Positions 29,740 to 37,666 are shown, counted from the stretch's first letter. The stretch is 64,000 nucleotides of DNA from Microlunatus panaciterrae (GCF_016907535.1 NZ_JAFBCF010000001.1:1116001-1180000); one strand, 5' to 3'. Program-made: numbers and translations. Notes: a model not told the origin generated them from the sequence alone.

Positions 29740-30917
29740 GCTGCGGCTCCGACCGTGACCGGGTCGGGGTGTCGACCGTTGCCCGCGCACCGGCCGGACC
29801 AGTGAGACTTCAGGTGGGAGCCGAAGACGTCCAGCGCGCTGGCCGCCTGACGCATGGCACCGTCGGGGTGTCGACACGCTCCCCTGCCGGCGATCACCGG
29901 CATCCGACGCTGCAGCCGGTCCCACGCCGACGGTCCGAGCCGACGATCGACCAGCTGGCCCCAGTCGGCGGCCACCGCCGGGAGCCCGAACATGCAGGGT
30001 CCACACTGCCCGGCGGACTCTCCGGCCAGATAGTCCAGGATCTGCTGGACCAACCGATGCGGGCACTCACCGACGGGCTGCAGATAGAGCAGTCCGGCGC
30101 CGAGGCTGACCCCTGCGGCCGCTGCCGACTCGGGAGACAGTGCCAGTCGTTCTGCGTCCTGCCAACGCAGCCAGGACCCACCGAAACCGCCCAGCAGCAC
30201 CGCCCGGGGGCGGTCCGTCGGGCCACCAGCAGCCCAGACGACGTCGGACACCGGTCTGCCGAGGGGCACTTCGACTACTCCAGGTCGCACCACGGCACCG
30301 GCAACAGTGACCAGGCGACTGGACAGCCGGGGAGCCGTCTCGCCGGCCAGCAGCCGGGCCCACAGCTGGGCCATCTGCGCGCAGGTCTCGGCGTTCAGCA
30401 CCAGCACCGGCACCCGGCCACGGCCGGGTCCGCCGAAGACGAGTGGCTGGGATCTGAAGCCGGGTCGTTCGGACTCACCGACGGCCATCGAGGCCAGCGC
30501 CGACTCCTCGCTGGCCACGTAACGCGGCGGAACCGCGAGCACGTCGACGTGTCTGAAAAGGTGCGCCTCCGCTGGCAGCAGGGCGCGCAGCTGCGCCAGG
30601 GTTGCAGAGCCGTGATGAGCCGCGAAGATCACCTCCCGCGCACCCACCGCCTGGGCGACCAGCGCAGCACCGTCGACGACCAGCCCGGCGGAACCGGCGA
30701 ACAGCGTCGCGTCCTTGTGGACCAATGGTTCGCCATCACAGAGGTTGATGATCATCCGTGGTCGGTGTCCGGCGACGGCGCTGATCTTGGTGGCGGTCGG
30801 GAACCCTGCTCCCCCATGGCCACGGAGGCCCGCAGCCTGCAGCAGCGTCGTCAGGCGATGGAGATGCCCTGAACCGGTCGGGATGGGGATCCGGGTCGGG
30901 TTGGACAGCAGTGTCAT
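29736..30917 (-). CDS. NuoF-like flavin/iron-sulfur oxidoreductase
   Basis: A 393-residue relative of the 51-kDa subunit of complex I. An FMN/NADH-binding part begins GLRGHGGAGFPTATK and continues INLCDGEPLVHKD, diverged from the canonical NADEGEPGT. An SLBB-like segment (AGAVVRPGVVEVPLGRPVSDVV) is followed by a C-terminal cluster domain with AGQCGPC and a further cysteine at GRGACRHPDG. Of two starts, the ATG at 30917 has GGAG at the right distance; the ATG at 30923 overlaps the preceding stop. It probably oxidises NAD(P)H and passes electrons to the ferredoxin or membrane protein of the same operon. Loss of canonical NADH-site residues leaves the donor open. Confidence 0.82.
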   Translation of the reverse strand: MTLLSNPTRIPIPTGSGHLHRLTTLLQAAGLRGHGGAGFPTATKISAVAGHRPRMIINLCDGEPLVHKDATLFAGSAGLVVDGAALVAQAVGAREVIFAAHHGSATLAQLRALLPAEAHLFRHVDVLAVPPRYVASEESALASMAVGESERPGFRSQPLVFGGPGRGRVPVLVLNAETCAQMAQLWARLLAGETAPRLSSRLVTVAGAVVRPGVVEVPLGRPVSDVVWAAGGPTDRPRAVLLGGFGGSWLRWQDAERLALSPESAAAAGVSLGAGLLYLQPVGECPHRLVQQILDYLAGESAGQCGPCMFGLPAVAADWGQLVDRRLGPSAWDRLQRRMPVIAGRGACRHPDGAMRQAASALDVFGSHLKSHWSGRCAGNGRHPDPVTVGAAA

Positions 30918-30919
30918 GA

Positions 30920-31480
30920 TCATCTCCAGGAATGGGTCAGGGTGGGACGGCGTCGAGCCTCCGCGGCCGCGGCCGTCGTACGCCAGAGGATGGCTGTCAC
31001 CCCGCTGGCCAGGCAGCCGAGTGTGATCACCAGCATCACCGCGGTGTCCTTGGTCGAGGCACCCAGCCCATGGACGAGGGCGACCGGCCACAGGGCGTAG
31101 CTGAGCCAGTGGACCAGTCTCCAGGCCCGGTGCGGAATGTGCTGCTTGAGCAGAGAGGTCAGGACGACCGCGATCAGCAGGTCGAGACTGAGCGTGCCGA
31201 GGCCGACCCAGAATGGGTTGTAGCTGGAGCTGAACGGAACGATGGCCGAGATCCAGCCGATGTCGACGTACGTCTCGACCACGGTCGTGACCACGTGCAC
31301 GGCGACGAAGATCACCATGGTCAGCGAAAGCGTCCGGTGCAGGGCAGCGCGGATGAAGTGGGGAGCCGACACAGGGGCGCCGCGACCGGCGGTCAGCGCA
31401 CCGAGGACAACGGTCACGGTCAGCAGGACGATCGAGACCATGCCGCTGGCCCGGGCCAGGTACCACAAGGCCAGGTTCAT
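30920..31480 (-). CDS. Ferric-reductase-like transmembrane protein
   Basis: A 186-residue membrane protein with about six helices and paired histidines in helices 3 and 5 (FIRAALHRTLSLTMVIFVAVHVV and RAWRLVHWLSYALWPVALVHGLG). These are haem b ligands in the ferric reductase/MsrQ/NOX-like cytochrome b fold. No flavin or NAD domain is attached, so electrons must come from a partner. Its ATG overlaps the apbE stop and its own stop overlaps the start of the NuoF-like gene. Confidence 0.85.
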   Translation of the reverse strand: MNLALWYLARASGMVSIVLLTVTVVLGALTAGRGAPVSAPHFIRAALHRTLSLTMVIFVAVHVVTTVVETYVDIGWISAIVPFSSSYNPFWVGLGTLSLDLLIAVVLTSLLKQHIPHRAWRLVHWLSYALWPVALVHGLGASTKDTAVMLVITLGCLASGVTAILWRTTAAAAEARRRPTLTHSWR

Positions 31481-32433
31481 GCCGACCTCGCCATCATCGG
31501 CTTCCGGTCCTCCGGCCAGCGGCTGACAAAGACCGCCATCCCTTCCTGGTTGACGAGCCTTGCGCTGAGTCCGCGCCTAGCCAGCCATTCCGGCGCCTCG
31601 GCGCCCAGGATGATGGCGGCGGTGGCGGCCGCATTGGCGCGCTCGCAGGTCGCCGCGGTGACGCTGACCGTCCGCCAGATCGGGGCGGCAGCGTCGCCGG
31701 TGCGGGGGTCGAGGATGTGGTGCACCCGCCGTTCCCCGGACCACCAGGTGCGCAGTGCCGTCGAGGAGGTGGCCAGGCCGCCGGATCGGATGGTCACCAC
31801 CGGGCGGTCAACCTCACTGCCACCGCCGCCGGGACCGGATGCGTCGTCGATAGCGACGCGCCAGCCTCCGGCCGGTCCCGGTCCGGCCACCGCAAGGTCG
31901 CCGCCGAGGTTGACCAGATAGCTGCCACCCAGGGTGTCGCGACAGCTTCGCGCCGCCCGGTCGGCCGCCCACGCTTTGGCGCTGGCACCAAGATCAAGAT
32001 CGACTCCCCGCGGGACCATCACCTGACAGGTGCCTTCCTCGTGGAACACCCGCCAGTAACCGGGCGCCCCGACCGGTTCCCCCAGCGGCGACGGCAGGTG
32101 CCGACCGCGGACCTGGGCGATGTCGGCGTCGTATCCGAGGGTCTCCAGCGCCCGGCAGATCGTCGGGTCGACCAGCCCCTGGGTGCGCTGAGCCGTCCTC
32201 AGTGCCGCAGCGATGGCATCGGACAGGATCGGGCTGATCGACACCATCCTGCCGTGGCTGAGTCGGCTCAGCTCGGACGGTCGGAACCGCGAACAGGCAG
32301 CGTCGAGCTCGGCCAGCTGCCCGCGGATGATCGTGGCGGCAGCCTCGGCCAGTTCCTCGGACTCGGCCAGCACCTCGCACCGGGTGCCGATGGCCTGCCA
32401 GCGACGGACGCTCAGCAGCCCCGGCGCCGACAT
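31477..32433 (-). CDS. apbE: FAD:protein FMN transferase (ApbE family)
   Basis: A 318-residue ApbE-type enzyme, which attaches FMN covalently to a Thr/Ser of extracytoplasmic redox proteins or binds FAD. DLDLGASAKAWAADRA, YLVNLGGDLAVAG, ATSSTALRTW and HHILDPRTGD are the family motifs, though the usual DxGGxxKG is here LGASAKA. No signal peptide or lipobox is evident. The ATG at 32433 shares a base with the preceding stop (TGATG); a GTG sits at 32436. Its acceptor is not obvious in this operon. Confidence 0.87.
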   Translation of the reverse strand: MSAPGLLSVRRWQAIGTRCEVLAESEELAEAAATIIRGQLAELDAACSRFRPSELSRLSHGRMVSISPILSDAIAAALRTAQRTQGLVDPTICRALETLGYDADIAQVRGRHLPSPLGEPVGAPGYWRVFHEEGTCQVMVPRGVDLDLGASAKAWAADRAARSCRDTLGGSYLVNLGGDLAVAGPGPAGGWRVAIDDASGPGGGGSEVDRPVVTIRSGGLATSSTALRTWWSGERRVHHILDPRTGDAAAPIWRTVSVTAATCERANAAATAAIILGAEAPEWLARRGLSARLVNQEGMAVFVSRWPEDRKPMMARSA

Positions 32434-32744
32434 CACGATCCCCCGGATGAGCTGTGGGAGTGGGATCCGGCGGCAGGCCCGGGTGCCGAGCTGCCCCAGC
32501 CATCGTCGCCCAGCCCACGATCATCCCGCGCACTCGAGCCGTCATCGCTGTGGGAAGACGAGTTCGCTGTGACCTGTTGCTGGTTGGCTGCGGCCGCCAG
32601 GCCCGACGTCACGGCGAATGCACCGGCGACCGCGGACGTGACGACGGCGGCCGACACGGCGACCCCGACTGTGACCTTGTGTACGGTCGTACGCCCCTGG
32701 TCGCGCAGGGAGATCCGCTGGGCGCGGGAGGAGTCATCGTTCAT
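32433..32744 (-). CDS. Single-pass membrane protein heading the redox operon
   Basis: A 103-residue protein: a basic N-terminus, one transmembrane helix at about residues 24-52 (VGVAVSAAVVTSAVAGAFAV), and an outward tail rich in Ser, Gly, Asp and His. It occupies the place where an FMN-binding acceptor would be expected beside apbE, but I cannot see the flavinylation consensus (roughly S/T-GA-S/T-x-T); TSGLAAA is the nearest. It could be a tether, a metal-binding tail or a degenerate acceptor. The ATG at 32744 follows GGTGGA. Confidence 0.68.
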   Translation of the reverse strand: MNDDSSRAQRISLRDQGRTTVHKVTVGVAVSAAVVTSAVAGAFAVTSGLAAAANQQQVTANSSSHSDDGSSARDDRGLGDDGWGSSAPGPAAGSHSHSSSGGS

Positions 32745-32764
32745 ACGTCCACCATCGGGGCCGG

Positions 32765-32783
32765 ACCTGTGCCGCACCTGTGC
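32765..32783 (-). promoter_or_regulatory. 11-bp-phased direct repeat before the redox operon
   Basis: ACCTGTGC occurs at 32765-32772 and 32776-32783 (plus-strand reading), exactly 11 bp apart, on one face of the helix about 20-40 bases before the first ATG. This spacing is typical of OmpR/PhoB-type response-regulator sites. No two-component genes lie in the window. Confidence 0.4.
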
Positions 32784-32826
32784 GATCTCTACCGTTTGGA
32801 TATGACTCGGGCCCGAGGCGGCCCGC

Positions 32827-33906
32827 TCAGGCGACCCAGGGCCCGGGGGTGGTCCGTACCGGTGTGCCGGTCGCAGCGGCCTCGTGCATGGCCAGGCTGA
32901 TCTGATGGTCTTGGCAGCCCTGGTCGAGTGGATACGGCTCAGGTCCCTCGTCTCGCACCCAGGCGCCCATCGCCAGCAGCATCGTGGCAATGGCGATCTC
33001 CTCGTCCATCAGCCGCAGGCCCTGGAACGGGTTGCGGTAGACGACGTCGCCCTCGAAGGTGAGGTGCTCGGTGTCATAGCCGTCCAGGTTGAGGTCGTAG
33101 CCGAGCTGCGAACGGGTCAGGCTGGACTTGATGATCGTCTCCGGACCGGTGAGATGGACGACCTGGTCGTCGGCGATCTCGCCCCGGCTGCCCCGGATCA
33201 CGATGCGGCGCAACCGCAGCTGGTTGTGCCACTGGTTGTCGGTGAAGTCATACAGCCCGGAGCGACCATCGAAGTCGAGAATGGCCAGGGTGGTGTCGGC
33301 CTGGTGCTCCGTGTCGTCGCCGGTCCAGCCGTCGCGGCTGAGCGGGTCGACCAGCGGGGCGGGCAGCCGGGTCGCGGTCACCGTCACCGGGTCGAAGTCG
33401 ACACCGAGCAGCCCGCGGATCATGGAGACCGCGTGGTAGTCGTGGGTGGAGGACACCTGGACCGAGGTCGGCGTGCCGATCACCCCGCGACGAACGATCT
33501 CATGACGGGCCGCGTGGCCGGGCATCAGCAGGTATTGTTCGGCGACCTGGACCAGACGTCGGCTGCCCACCCGAGACCAGAGATCGCTGAGACCGGGCAG
33601 GTCGGCGGCCGGCGGGGTCTCGGTGAGGACGGGAATCTTGTCGGCCACCAGGTCGCACACCACCGAAGGGTTGGTGTCCCGGGGCAGGCTGGTGATCACG
33701 AAGTCGGGCCGCTGATGCCGGACGAGCTCGGCCGTCGACAGGTAGGCGGGCACCTGCCAGCGCTGGGTCGCGGCCGCCGCCGCTTCCGACCGCCGAACCG
33801 CGAACCCGACCAGGCTGAGCTGCTCAGGCAGCAGCCCCGCGAGGCGGGCGAAGAACTCCGAGCGCCATCCGCTGCCGACGATGCCGAACGTTGTAGGACC
33901 AACCAT
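32827..33906 (-). CDS. Gfo/Idh/MocA-family oxidoreductase
   Basis: A 359-residue NAD(P)-dependent sugar or inositol-type dehydrogenase. The Rossmann start GIVGSGWRSEFFARLAG fits GxGxxG loosely. ITSLPRDTNPSVVCDLVADKIPVLTETPPA is the conserved EKP-like region, but with ETP in place of EKP, so the usual catalytic lysine appears to be missing. The C-terminal alpha/beta domain follows. The ATG has GGAGAGTCGG upstream. A non-catalytic or altered chemistry is possible. Confidence 0.8.
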   Translation of the reverse strand: MVGPTTFGIVGSGWRSEFFARLAGLLPEQLSLVGFAVRRSEAAAAATQRWQVPAYLSTAELVRHQRPDFVITSLPRDTNPSVVCDLVADKIPVLTETPPAADLPGLSDLWSRVGSRRLVQVAEQYLLMPGHAARHEIVRRGVIGTPTSVQVSSTHDYHAVSMIRGLLGVDFDPVTVTATRLPAPLVDPLSRDGWTGDDTEHQADTTLAILDFDGRSGLYDFTDNQWHNQLRLRRIVIRGSRGEIADDQVVHLTGPETIIKSSLTRSQLGYDLNLDGYDTEHLTFEGDVVYRNPFQGLRLMDEEIAIATMLLAMGAWVRDEGPEPYPLDQGCQDHQISLAMHEAAATGTPVRTTPGPWVA

Positions 33907-34009
33907 TCCGACTCTCCTTCCACCGCACCGGGCGGTGTTGCTGGGCTGGGTCAGCCTCCATCATGGCCGCACCTCGTCGGACGCCTGCCTCCGCCCTCGA
34001 GCAGAGGCC

Positions 34010-34267
34010 TCAGGAGGCGTTCTGCTCCCAGGCGTCCTTGAGTCGCCGCCTGTCCTCAGCCGGGAGGGAGAACCATCGGAGTCCCCGAATCGCCCCTTCC
34101 AGGGCGAACAGCGCATTGATGCAGTCGTGAAGTCCGTTCGCCTCGAGGCGGCGGCAGGCGTCGATCGCGCCGACCGTCTGCAGCGTCTCCAGGTCGGGGA
34201 TGGAGACCGCCCGAAGGTCGGCGGCGAGCTTGGGTCCGAGATTGACGACGTCCTCCAAACGGGTCAT
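34010..34267 (-). CDS. TfoX C-terminal-domain protein
   Basis: An 85-residue stand-alone TfoX_C domain: a helix-hairpin-helix-like LEDVVNLGPKLAADLRAVSIPDLETL, then GAIDACRRLEANGLHDCINALFALEGAIRGLRW. In proteobacterial TfoX/Sxy this domain is joined to an N-terminal domain; here the N-terminal domain is a separate gene 3 kb away (37316-37666). GAGGGC precedes the ATG. Function in actinobacteria is unknown; a link to competence is not implied. Confidence 0.78.
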   Translation of the reverse strand: MTRLEDVVNLGPKLAADLRAVSIPDLETLQTVGAIDACRRLEANGLHDCINALFALEGAIRGLRWFSLPAEDRRRLKDAWEQNAS

Positions 34268-34298
34268 GCCCTCAGTGTCCCGCCGGGCGGCACCTTCC

Positions 34299-34390
34299 GT
34301 GCAAGAAGACGACCAGTCGTCGGTGGCGTGCTCCGGGTTCCCGGCGTAGCCGGTGCGGCGTGGCCCCGACGAGTGGTCGTTTTCTTGCAC
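34299..34390. repeat. 92-bp element with 25-bp terminal inverted repeats
   Basis: Arms 34299-34323 and 34366-34390 match at 23 of 25 positions, both beginning GTGCAAGAA and ending with CGTCGG near the centre. The 42-base middle is partly self-complementary. No target-site duplication is seen. It could be a MITE-like element or a long RNA hairpin in the intergenic space between two divergent genes. Confidence 0.7.
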
Positions 34391-34456
34391 TGACCTGCTC
34401 GGCCGGGCGCGATGTACGGCTGGCGACCCGAGCCGGTGCCGGAGTAACGTCCAGTC

Positions 34457-34564
34457 ATGGAGTGGGCAGCGCGCCTGCCGTGGACTGACGATGGGCTGCC
34501 CCGCCGCCCAACCGGCGCTGTGAGCGCCGAGGCTGCCGGGGGCGCGCCGAGAGCGAGTTCGTGA
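34457..34564 (+). CDS. Possible 35-residue small ORF
   Basis: ATG at 34457 (GGAG 18 bases upstream, which is far) opens a frame of 35 residues beginning MEWAARLPWTDDGLPRRP and ending one base before the FUSC start. The tight junction would allow coupling. It has no recognisable family and Ala/Arg-rich composition typical of chance frames in GC-rich DNA, so it is offered with low confidence. Confidence 0.25.
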   Translation: MEWAARLPWTDDGLPRRPTGAVSAEAAGGAPRASS

Positions 34565-34565
34565 G

Positions 34566-35915
34566 GTGACCGAGCTGGGTCAGGCTGCCCGGCCGTCACG
34601 CTGGCAGCGGGTCCTCAACCTGGCGTGGCCGGGTCGACCGACCCGCTGGCGGGATCTGCCGGGTCGGCTGCAGCCGACCATGATGACTGTGCTGCGGCTC
34701 ACCGCGGCAGCGGTGGTGTCCTATCTGCTGACCTTGGCGCTGACCGATGGTGTCGTCGATCTCACCGGCCCACTCACCGCGCTGCTGGTGGTCCAGGCGT
34801 CCGCCTTCTCGACGCTCAAGATGGGCGTCGTGCGGGTCGGCGCCGTCCTCTCCGGGGTGCTGGTGGCCATCCTGCTGTCGAGCTGGATCGGGCTGACCTG
34901 GTGGAGCCTGGGTGCGGCCATCGCCGCTTCACTACTGCTGGGCAAGGCGCTGCGGCTGGGTGACCAGGCGTTGGAGACGCCGATCAGCGCCATGCTGATC
35001 CTCGGCGTCACCAATCACGACGTGGCTGCCGAGGTCCGGGTGCTCACCACCCTGATCGGAGCCGGCGTGGGCGTGGCCTTCAACTTGATCTATCCCCCAG
35101 CCATGCCGACACGGCCCGCCGGACGGGCGCTGCTCCGGGTGGCCGACGCGGCGGCCGCCTCGTTGGACACGGCCGGGCACGCACTCGAGGCCGGCCCGGT
35201 GACCCGGGAGCAGGTCGAACACTGGCTGGACCGAGTCCGAACGGCCGGTCGCCGAGTGGCGGACGCCAACGATCTCATCGCACGGCTCCGGGACAGCCGG
35301 AGGCTCAACCCGCGCGCACTGGGCACGGCCGACGTCGCGCCCGTACTCGCGACCGGACTGGACACGCTGGAGCACTGCCTGTTGGCGATCCGCAGCCTCT
35401 TCGTTGTGCTTCTCACGGAGATTCCGATGACCGAGGAGCGCGAGGATCCTTACGGCGAAGAGCTCCGGTCAGCCTTCGCTGTCGTCCTGCACGATGTCGG
35501 AGACTGCCTGCGTGCGTTCGGCAGTCTCGTGGTGGCCGAGGCGGAGCAACGCGAGGAGGAGACCGAAGCTGCGCTCGCGGAGAGCCTCGACATCCTGCGA
35601 GAGACCCAGGCGATTCTGACTGAGCTGATCATGGTCGACGCCCGTGACAACACGTCCTCCTGGCTGCTCCGCGGCTCCACCCTGGCCGCGGTCGAACAGG
35701 TGCTGACGCAATTGAACTTGGAGAACCGGGCCCGAATCCGGCAGAGCTGGAAGGAGGAGCAGTCACGCCGACCGCTGGCCCAGCTGCCGTCCGCGATCCA
35801 GAACGTGCTGCCGCATCCGGACCGGCCCTACCTGCGTGGTCTGGATTCCGCCAGACCCCGCCGGGGGACGCAGCGGGACGACAGCCGCGCGGCCCCGAAG
35901 TCGACGGCCGACTGA
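34566..35915 (+). CDS. FUSC/aromatic acid exporter family protein
   Basis: A 449-residue inner-membrane protein. A cluster of about six helices lies in residues 40-180 (VLRLTAAAVVSYLLTLALT, GPLTALLVVQASAFSTLKMG, VLSGVLVAILLSSWIGL), which is the FUSC/ArAE signature. A long cytoplasmic helical region follows, rich in Glu (AEAEQREEETEAALAESL). Related proteins export hydroxylated aromatics or are involved in envelope stress; here the substrate is unknown. GTG start at 34566. A bulged hairpin (35926-35946) follows the stop. Confidence 0.82.
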   Translation: MTELGQAARPSRWQRVLNLAWPGRPTRWRDLPGRLQPTMMTVLRLTAAAVVSYLLTLALTDGVVDLTGPLTALLVVQASAFSTLKMGVVRVGAVLSGVLVAILLSSWIGLTWWSLGAAIAASLLLGKALRLGDQALETPISAMLILGVTNHDVAAEVRVLTTLIGAGVGVAFNLIYPPAMPTRPAGRALLRVADAAAASLDTAGHALEAGPVTREQVEHWLDRVRTAGRRVADANDLIARLRDSRRLNPRALGTADVAPVLATGLDTLEHCLLAIRSLFVVLLTEIPMTEEREDPYGEELRSAFAVVLHDVGDCLRAFGSLVVAEAEQREEETEAALAESLDILRETQAILTELIMVDARDNTSSWLLRGSTLAAVEQVLTQLNLENRARIRQSWKEEQSRRPLAQLPSAIQNVLPHPDRPYLRGLDSARPRRGTQRDDSRAAPKSTAD

Positions 35916-35925
35916 TCCAGTCGAC

Positions 35926-35946
35926 GAGTCCGGGGCGGCCCGACTC
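35926..35946 (+). terminator. Possible terminator after the FUSC gene
   Basis: GAGT/ACTC plus CGGG/CCCG pair with one bulged base around a 4-base loop. There is no T-tract, so the call is weak. Confidence 0.35.
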
Positions 35947-36083
35947 AGTGCCCCGGCCATCTGGCCTGTGAAGATGGACGGGGCGGGACCCGAGGAGGAA
36001 CGAGTCCAGTGAAGATGTACCCCTCGGCCAGCCATCAAAACAGGCTGCGGAGCAGCCCGTGAGGGAGAAAAGCCCGCCGCGTA

Positions 36084-36101
36084 TAGGGCCTAAAGTCCCT
36101 A
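36084..36101. promoter_or_regulatory. DosR-like box
   Basis: TAGGGCCTAAAGTCCCTA contains GGGCCTAAAGTCCC (36086-36099), which differs from the DosR/DevR core GGGACTWWAGTCCC at one position only. TATGGT at 36124-36129 would place the box centre about 43 bases before the transcription start, the normal activating position. The downstream gene on the plus strand is the phosphotransferase at 36365. Confidence 0.6.
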
Positions 36102-36204
36102 CCGCTCGACTCGTCCCCGATTTTATGGTTGTGGAGATCTCAAAGGCGAGATGAGGCGTTGCTCGGCGGGGCTCATTGGGCGCAGCGCTTCAGCCGGAGA
36201 CGCC

Positions 36205-36248
36205 AAAGCCGGCCCGGCTTTCTCGGGGGGGAAGACCGGGCCGGCTTT
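36205..36248 (+). terminator. Strong hairpin in the leader of the phosphotransferase gene
   Basis: AAAGCCGGCCCGG (36205-36217) pairs perfectly with CCGGGCCGGCTTT (36236-36248) over an 18-base loop containing seven Gs. It lies between the DosR-like promoter and the gene, so it may act as an attenuator, or it may terminate an upstream small transcript. The remainder of 35947-36364 shows GAGATCTC at 36134 and no other gene. Confidence 0.55.
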
Positions 36249-36364
36249 AGCGTGCCGCCCCTGGGGCCGGTCAGCCCACACTTTGATCTCACCCGTTGCT
36301 CGATTCCCAGTGGTGGAATTCGGTTGTCGAGAAGTGGCCCAACCGTACACACTGGCGCGTGGCC

Positions 36365-37261
36365 ATGCACCCGAACCAGCTCGAGATCGAGCCCGAGACC
36401 GTCCAGGATCTTGTCGCGGACCAGTTCCCGCACTGGCGCGGGCTGGCGGTGCGACCGGTCACCTCGCACGGCACGGTGAACAAGGTGTTCCGCCTGGGCG
36501 AGAGGCTGGTGCTGCGGTTCCCGCTGGAACCGGGTCCCCCAGACGAAAAACGCGCCTGGCTGGTGGCGGAGGCCGACCTCGCCCGCAGTCTGCTGGGGCG
36601 GATGCCGGTGGCGACACCGGTGCCGGTGGCTCTCGGCGAGCCCGGTCGTGGTTACCCGCTCGCTTGGGCCGTCTATGGGTGGCTGCCAGGCACCGATGCT
36701 GCCACCGCCAGCGTCGGACATTCGCACCAGTTCGCCTGCGACGTGGCGGCCTTCGTCCAGGCTCTGCGACGACAGGACACCGGCGGCCGTACGTTCGACG
36801 GGCCCGGCCGAGGTGGGTCGTTGAGCTCCCACGACGAATACGTGGCCTCCTGCCTGGGCCGCAGCCGCGGGCTGATCGACGTCGAGGCTCTCGCACGGCT
36901 GTGGGGGCGGCTTCGCGAGACACCGCGCGCCGGAGCCAAGGATGTCTGGACTCACGGCGACCTCATGCCGGGCAACCTGCTTGCGGAGGATGGTCGGTTG
37001 GTCGCGGTGATCGATGTCGGGGGGCTGGCGCCGGCCGACCCGGCCCTCGACCTGATGCCGGCTTGGAACCTGATGGAGGCGGGGCCGAGACGGGCCTTCC
37101 GCGAGGCCCTGGCTGTGGACGAGACCGAGTGGGCGCGGGGCCAGGGCTGGGCGCTGGTCCAGGCGATCGGCTGCCTTTACTACTACCGCGTCACCAACCC
37201 GGTGATGTCGGCAACGGCGCACCGGACGCTGGAGGCGCTGCTCGACGAGCTCGAGCAGTGA
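36365..37261 (+). CDS. Aminoglycoside-phosphotransferase-family kinase
   Basis: A 298-residue APH/choline-kinase-fold phosphotransferase. HGTVNKVFRLGERLVLRFP is the nucleotide-binding start, VWTHGDLMPGNLL the catalytic loop (HGDLxPxN) and VIDVGGLAPADPALDL the metal-binding Asp with a Gly in place of the usual aromatic. The ATG at 36365 (MHPNQLEIE) agrees with family starts; a TTG at 36296 is possible. COG3173-type members phosphorylate diverse small molecules, and antibiotic resistance should not be assumed. It may be hypoxia- or redox-induced, judging from the DosR-like box. Confidence 0.82.
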   Translation: MHPNQLEIEPETVQDLVADQFPHWRGLAVRPVTSHGTVNKVFRLGERLVLRFPLEPGPPDEKRAWLVAEADLARSLLGRMPVATPVPVALGEPGRGYPLAWAVYGWLPGTDAATASVGHSHQFACDVAAFVQALRRQDTGGRTFDGPGRGGSLSSHDEYVASCLGRSRGLIDVEALARLWGRLRETPRAGAKDVWTHGDLMPGNLLAEDGRLVAVIDVGGLAPADPALDLMPAWNLMEAGPRRAFREALAVDETEWARGQGWALVQAIGCLYYYRVTNPVMSATAHRTLEALLDELEQ

Positions 37262-37315
37262 CGAGGCCGCGCGGACCGTGACCGCGGACCGGTCACTACC
37301 TCCCTCGCCTGGGAC

Positions 37316-37666
37316 CTACTTCCTGCGGGCCTTCGGCTGCTTCGGGGGCAGATCGGCAACGTAGGCGAGCGCCGAGGAGATCCACTCATCCAGCTGCTGA
37401 GCTGTCGCGGCCGCCGGCAAGGTCAGGTATCCACCCATGGGACGCCCTTCCGGCCCGTAGGGGCCACCTCCAGCCTCACGCAGCCGCTCCTGGTCGGCCG
37501 GCGCGAGCTTCACGCCGATCTGCGACCCGAACAGCCCCATGAACATATTGCCGTTGACGAAGGCGCCGAGGTTGCCGAACATCGGCTTGACCTCCACGTC
37601 GTCTCGCTGTGGAACAAGTTCTCGGAAGCGCTCCTTGTCGGTCTCTGTCGGCTTCGGGATCTCCAC
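37316..37666 (-). CDS. TfoX N-terminal-domain protein
   Basis: A 116-residue stand-alone TfoX_N domain: VKPMFGNLGAFVNGNMFMGLFGSQIGVKL and MGGYLTLP are the hallmarks. The GTG at 37666 opens with VEIPKPTETDKERF, matching the common MEIPxP start, and has GAGGCGG upstream; an ATG at 37693 is the alternative. A Lys/Arg-rich tail closes the protein. The complementary TfoX_C domain is encoded at 34010-34267. Confidence 0.8.
   Translation of the reverse strand: MEIPKPTETDKERFRELVPQRDDVEVKPMFGNLGAFVNGNMFMGLFGSQIGVKLAPADQERLREAGGGPYGPEGRPMGGYLTLPAAATAQQLDEWISSALAYVADLPPKQPKARRK

Noticed and set aside
36365-37261. Antibiotic resistance gene
   Set aside because: The APH fold is shared by many small-molecule kinases and no resistance-specific subgroup features are recognisable.
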